Shown here: positions 61,701 through 64,000 of the stretch, in pieces | Layout of the letters: each line of letters opens with the position of its first letter | Position numbering within the stretch: the stretch's first letter is position 1 | From: Candidatus Zixiibacteriota bacterium | GTDB lineage: Bacteria > Zixibacteria > MSB-5A5 > GN15 > PGXB01 | Direction: 5' to 3' | DNA length: 64,000 nt | Assembly (NCBI GenBank): GCA_900498245.1 | Contig: LS998015.1 | Location: 1,545,877-1,609,876, forward strand | Notes under the pieces: generated by a model | What the model was told of the DNA's origin: nothing | The model's database searches: none | What the model saw: the letters and a program-made list of their open reading frames with translations, nothing else | Program-made: the position numbers and the translations under genes

Positions 61701-63101
61701 CTGCGAGTGCAGAATTTATCGGGGCAGGTTATTTCCAATGTCGCCGCGGTGATTACCTCGGAAAACGGGCACGACACCCTGTCTTCGGGGACGATCAGTG
61801 CCATCGCCCCTTATAATTATCAGGATATTCTTCTGCCGATGACCGCCGATACTGTATCTCAGCCGATTGTGATATTCAAATCCCTGATTTCCTCGCTCGG
61901 TGCGCTCATTTTACCTCCCGATGATAATTTTACGGCGGCGACCATTCAATCCCCGGCGGAAATTACTCTCCTGGCGAATATCACCGGGGCCTACGGGACA
62001 ATTCATTATCTCGACTACGCCCAGCCCTTCACGATAACGGTGCAGATGACCAACTCCGGCGAGGCCGATGCCCGGCCGGGGCAGGTGATGCTTCTGACCG
62101 GCACCTACGATTTTGGGATACCCGATTCATCGACAATGGCGCTGGCCGTCGGCAATACCGGGCAATGGTCGCTGGTATCTCCATCGATAACCGCCCTGGT
62201 GAATCTTGTGGTAAAAATGGTGGAAATCCCCATCGATAAAAACACCGGTCTGCCGGCACGGGTCAAGACAGGCCAGGTGGCTATTCCGGTTTTGATCGAA
62301 CCGAGCGCGGCCGAACTTCTGGTATCCGGGACAGTCAGTCCCGCCCCTCTGATAGTGGAGGGGACATCGCGCGAACTGCTTTCCCTGAATTTAAAAAATA
62401 ATACGGAAAACAGACTTAATGTCATCTCTTTGAAAACAATCGATATCAGATTCTACGATCGTGACAAAAATCCGATTTCGCCGGCGACCGTCATTGATGC
62501 CGATTCCAGCGGCTTCTTTGCCGGTGACAGCAAATTGACTTCGTCTTTTCTTACCGACAACATCCTGCGCTTGTCGTTTGTGGATTTCACCATCCAACCG
62601 AAAGATGAGAGAACGATCTCTTTTCACGCCCATTTCCGCGATGTTATCACGCAAGCGGGTTTCAGTTTGGAGATCGCCAACAGCGATGTCAGGGCGATAT
62701 TTGCCTCCGGGCCCCGCATGAATCAACCGGTTCCGATTAAGGGACGCATCGACAGTAATTTCCGGGTGGGCGGGAATTTTATCCTGACGCCGCAATCGAC
62801 CGAAAAATCGCTGATGGTTCGTAATAACCCCTTCAATCCGAATTTGGAGCAGGCCGAAATCGCCTATAATCTGGAGACCGATGCCGGAGTCGATTTGAAT
62901 ATCTATACTTTGGCCGGAGAGAAGGTGTATGGAACAACCTATCCGGCCGGCTCGTCCGGCGGCCGGCAGGGGCCGAACTATGTCAATTGGGACGGCCGAA
63001 ACTCGGACGGCAAAGTGGTCATGAACGGCGTTTATGTGATGATCATCCGCAATACTTCGAGCGGGCAATCATTCAAATTGAAACTGGCGGTGCTCAAGTG
63101 A
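58770..63101 (+). CDS. Large secreted Ig-like protein with FlgD-like sorting domain
   Basis: 1443 residues. Signal peptide at 1-26 (hydrophobic I-F-V-L-I-L-L-L-L-G-F-A). The middle is a string of Ig-like/Big and CARDB-like beta domains; two copies of a Y-D-[RK]-F-G-N-L-K-[NT]-D turn (about residues 309 and 520) show internal duplication. The last 100 residues are a FlgD-like/T9SS module with R-N-N-P-F-N-P-N, L-N-I-Y-T-L-A-G-E and N-G-V-Y-V-M-I-I-R. It should be surface-exposed or released; adhesion or matrix function is a guess. The stop overlaps the next gene (GTGA), so the two are cotranslated. Confidence 0.85.
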   Translation: MKSKKLTIFVLILLLLGFAYRTSHSQVESSLPDSLQSLNFWSNSGKFVGQRSAVCPPLASLEVFPETGIVGVREVYRIKMTLPEGGIPRSGGVAFNFPPNFDLGHIAEIDYSDDYSESDLTIRKIFVFRGTCVILFKSGQSPPAGTVITFTMHSVGNPTVAGNYQISGLIFSPHLKVVSGPTLSQPFPILPGPPVTLEITPSDPITLRAGNSQLFLASARDRFQNEISNPEVLWAFAPGSDSLGVLSGGNLFATTVGTGKVVAIYNALSATSGPITVLPGMIDHFEISSYPLLVAPGEPFPSGVRAEAYDRFGNLKNDYIESAYFMSSDPNAELSYDISNPYQFVIADSGRHLFAGDNFKLFTPGVQTISLTDGLHSGRSGIITVGGATSPIVSFKIAAEPAGEIRAGTPLAIKIYDAVDRDGKPAGGLVKISLEGDGISPGGFTPILNDAVVSGGAGSANQYLYLTGEAKIRAAADTVIREIAVTVMPGDLGNFKLSIQPTQFTGHSLLGPATLTIYDKFGNLKTDFDAAVTPVTIAVDRGELNRTALAASDDFVAGVADLSTKDIRFDGDAGQVIMIFAVANLDASALLRYDGLDFRINEPIPDTIMIGQRYMLRAEVINNGFTSPLSPVTLSDYFTSCPVVCLTQMDIREIEPGETYRLLLGLNTDHLTPHPLDTVHVTVASKYLFGGDTVTVMRTRSFPVAVVEPINLTYVPGSLTFDTVLSPSFLPNASFQLTIDRDIDTSSLNINAYLNIDCGGNDFGVYVNSVTASLNGRIITLALTGLHIPDLKQSGCFEGLKKLTAGITLYYMDQLLYRSDLISLDSVFVVYPAELSYRSGTLSPSIAPAGGSVPFEFGLDFSGLTTIMLDSSNSWLELAFDGGSLTGFLTPAGLTLKPGENKLTTKTMDIPSSLLNKILTPHLYLNGTELYMTRSDTISFGSDKITVSGLPQIKIVSTDLVTINPPYLDYGQKFSIKLRVQNLSGQVISNVAAVITSENGHDTLSSGTISAIAPYNYQDILLPMTADTVSQPIVIFKSLISSLGALILPPDDNFTAATIQSPAEITLLANITGAYGTIHYLDYAQPFTITVQMTNSGEADARPGQVMLLTGTYDFGIPDSSTMALAVGNTGQWSLVSPSITALVNLVVKMVEIPIDKNTGLPARVKTGQVAIPVLIEPSAAELLVSGTVSPAPLIVEGTSRELLSLNLKNNTENRLNVISLKTIDIRFYDRDKNPISPATVIDADSSGFFAGDSKLTSSFLTDNILRLSFVDFTIQPKDERTISFHAHFRDVITQAGFSLEIANSDVRAIFASGPRMNQPVPIKGRIDSNFRVGGNFILTPQSTEKSLMVRNNPFNPNLEQAEIAYNLETDAGVDLNIYTLAGEKVYGTTYPAGSSGGRQGPNYVNWDGRNSDGKVVMNGVYVMIIRNTSSGQSFKLKLAVLK

Positions 63102-64000
63102 AATCAATCCGTCAAATAGCCCTTTGGTTGGCGCTTGCCGCGACCCTTGCATCCGGAACGGCCCTTGCCTCTTCCGACGCCGGGCGGGAGTCCCAATTCA
63201 GTATCGGTTCGGGGGTACGGCCGCTGGGGATGGGCGGCGGTTTCGTGGGATTATCGGATGATGCTTCCGCCGTCTTCTGGAATCAAGCGGCCCTGTCAAG
63301 TCTGGATGGCCAGGAAATAAATTTGATGCATGTGACATTGCTGGAAGGTTCCATTTATGATGTCGTGACCTATGTTTACCCGAACCCCAAATTGGGCGGA
63401 TTCGGCTTTTCATTCATGCGACTCGGGACGGGCGACATCATCCGCCGTCAGGACTGGAACGATATGGGCGAATTCTCCTACAGCACCTGGCAATTTCTGG
63501 TTGCTTACGGCCGTACCCTGGAAGGCGGCTATCAAGTCGGGACGGCCCTCAAAATCGTGAATCAGTCCCTTGACAGCAAATCGGCATACGGCGTCGGTAT
63601 GGATCTTTCTTTCTACAAAAATGTCTACAAGAATTTATCGGTCGGCGTGCTGTTCCAGGACGTCATCGCACCGCACCTTCGTCTCGAAGACGCGACCGAA
63701 ATCACCCCGACCACGATATCGGCCGGAATTGGCTTGAAAAAATTATCTTTCGGGCGGGGATTCGAACACAATGTCGGACTGAGCCTTGAAAAAACCGAGG
63801 ACCGTTCCTTGAAGCTCCGCGTCGGTCTGGAATCGGTCTATCATAAATATCTTGCCCTCCGGGCCGGATACGACCGCGATAATATGGCCTTTGGTATAGG
63901 GATTTATTATCAAAGACTTCATTTCGATTACGCTTATAAGTTTCTGGACGGCCTGGCCGATTCTCATCGACTCGGAATGACCATTGCGGTCGGGATGCCG
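63098..64000 (+). CDS. PorV/PorQ-like outer-membrane protein (3' partial)
   Basis: A GTG at 63098 opens a frame that is still open at the window end (301 codons). Signal peptide residues 1-26 (I-A-L-W-L-A-L-A-A-T-L-A-S-G) are followed by the family's G-S-G-V-R-P-L-G-M-G-G-G-F-V-G-L-S-D-D-A-S-A-V-F-W-N block. Alternating strands, such as W-Q-F-L-V-A-Y-G-R, continue to the end. PorV-like barrels act in type IX secretion or as FadL-like carriers. The overlap with a sorting-domain protein suggests it could handle that protein's export or anchoring. Confidence 0.83.
   Translation, partial: MKSIRQIALWLALAATLASGTALASSDAGRESQFSIGSGVRPLGMGGGFVGLSDDASAVFWNQAALSSLDGQEINLMHVTLLEGSIYDVVTYVYPNPKLGGFGFSFMRLGTGDIIRRQDWNDMGEFSYSTWQFLVAYGRTLEGGYQVGTALKIVNQSLDSKSAYGVGMDLSFYKNVYKNLSVGVLFQDVIAPHLRLEDATEITPTTISAGIGLKKLSFGRGFEHNVGLSLEKTEDRSLKLRVGLESVYHKYLALRAGYDRDNMAFGIGIYYQRLHFDYAYKFLDGLADSHRLGMTIAVGMP

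Noticed and set aside
1-64000. CRISPR arrays, rRNA genes, insertion sequences and prophage
   Set aside because: No regularly spaced repeats, no rRNA-like stretches and no transposase or integrase signatures were seen.

Overview
The window looks like one chromosomal contig from an uncultured Gram-negative bacterium of the FCB superphylum. Candidate phylum Zixibacteria is my best guess, by inference rather than by a marker search. The evidence is three secreted proteins ending in FlgD-like/T9SS-type C-terminal domains, a PorV/PorQ-like outer-membrane protein, several small outer-membrane beta-barrels, and a mix of ferredoxin-dependent and oxidative central metabolism. Base composition is roughly balanced, except for a clearly AT-rich patch at 9.6-10.9 kb.

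Layout. 1-11 kb is a loosely packed accessory region: an isochorismatase-family hydrolase fragment, beta-barrels, a CPBP protease, a DUF885 peptidase, a rubrerythrin-like ferritin, a lone type IV pilin-like protein, SemiSWEET, OsmC, a two-CxxC thioredoxin-fold protein that reads through an in-frame TGA, an MTA/SAH nucleosidase-like protein, a family of palindromic repeats, and a three-gene AT-rich block abutting the 3' end of tRNA-Arg. 11-16 kb holds a secreted subtilase, a PAS/GAF protein next to an H-box-only histidine-kinase fragment, tRNA-Ala, a hydrolase and a SprT-like protease. 16-20 kb is the translation operon rplM-rpsI-rpsB-tsf-pyrH-frr.

20-34.5 kb is metabolic: aldehyde dehydrogenase, a cyclic 2,3-diphosphoglycerate synthetase-like GTPase with carbamate kinase, CCA-adding enzyme, then a long run sucC-sucD-korDABC-ndk-larA-like-mdh-icd. 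Together these cover isocitrate to succinate with ferredoxin as electron carrier, plus malate/oxaloacetate, in either direction of the TCA cycle. 34.6-42 kb holds secreted proteins, a transmembrane Ser/Thr kinase with TPRs, and a two-gene envelope pair (OmpA-like/barrel protein plus a repeat lipoprotein). 42-47.5 kb on the minus strand is hbd-ackA-nfnA-nfnB (acyl-CoA redox, substrate-level ATP, NADH/NADPH/ferredoxin coupling), closed by a strong terminator. 47.8-58.5 kb is tRNA-Val followed by thrS-infC-rpmI-rplT-pheS-pheT-(coiled coil)-zapA-rny-ymdB-folD. 58.8-64 kb has a 1443-residue secreted Ig-like protein translationally coupled to a PorV-like barrel that runs off the window.

The strongest unusual signal is the selenoprotein candidate at 6604-7248 (minus). 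An in-frame TGA replaces the first Cys of the second CxxC, and an 8-bp hairpin with a GGU loop sits 17 nt downstream, matching the bacterial SECIS layout. Others are an AUA start for IF3 with an infC/rpmI overlap, a stand-alone DHp domain, a basic tail on SucD, and the AT-rich membrane-protein block at tRNA-Arg.
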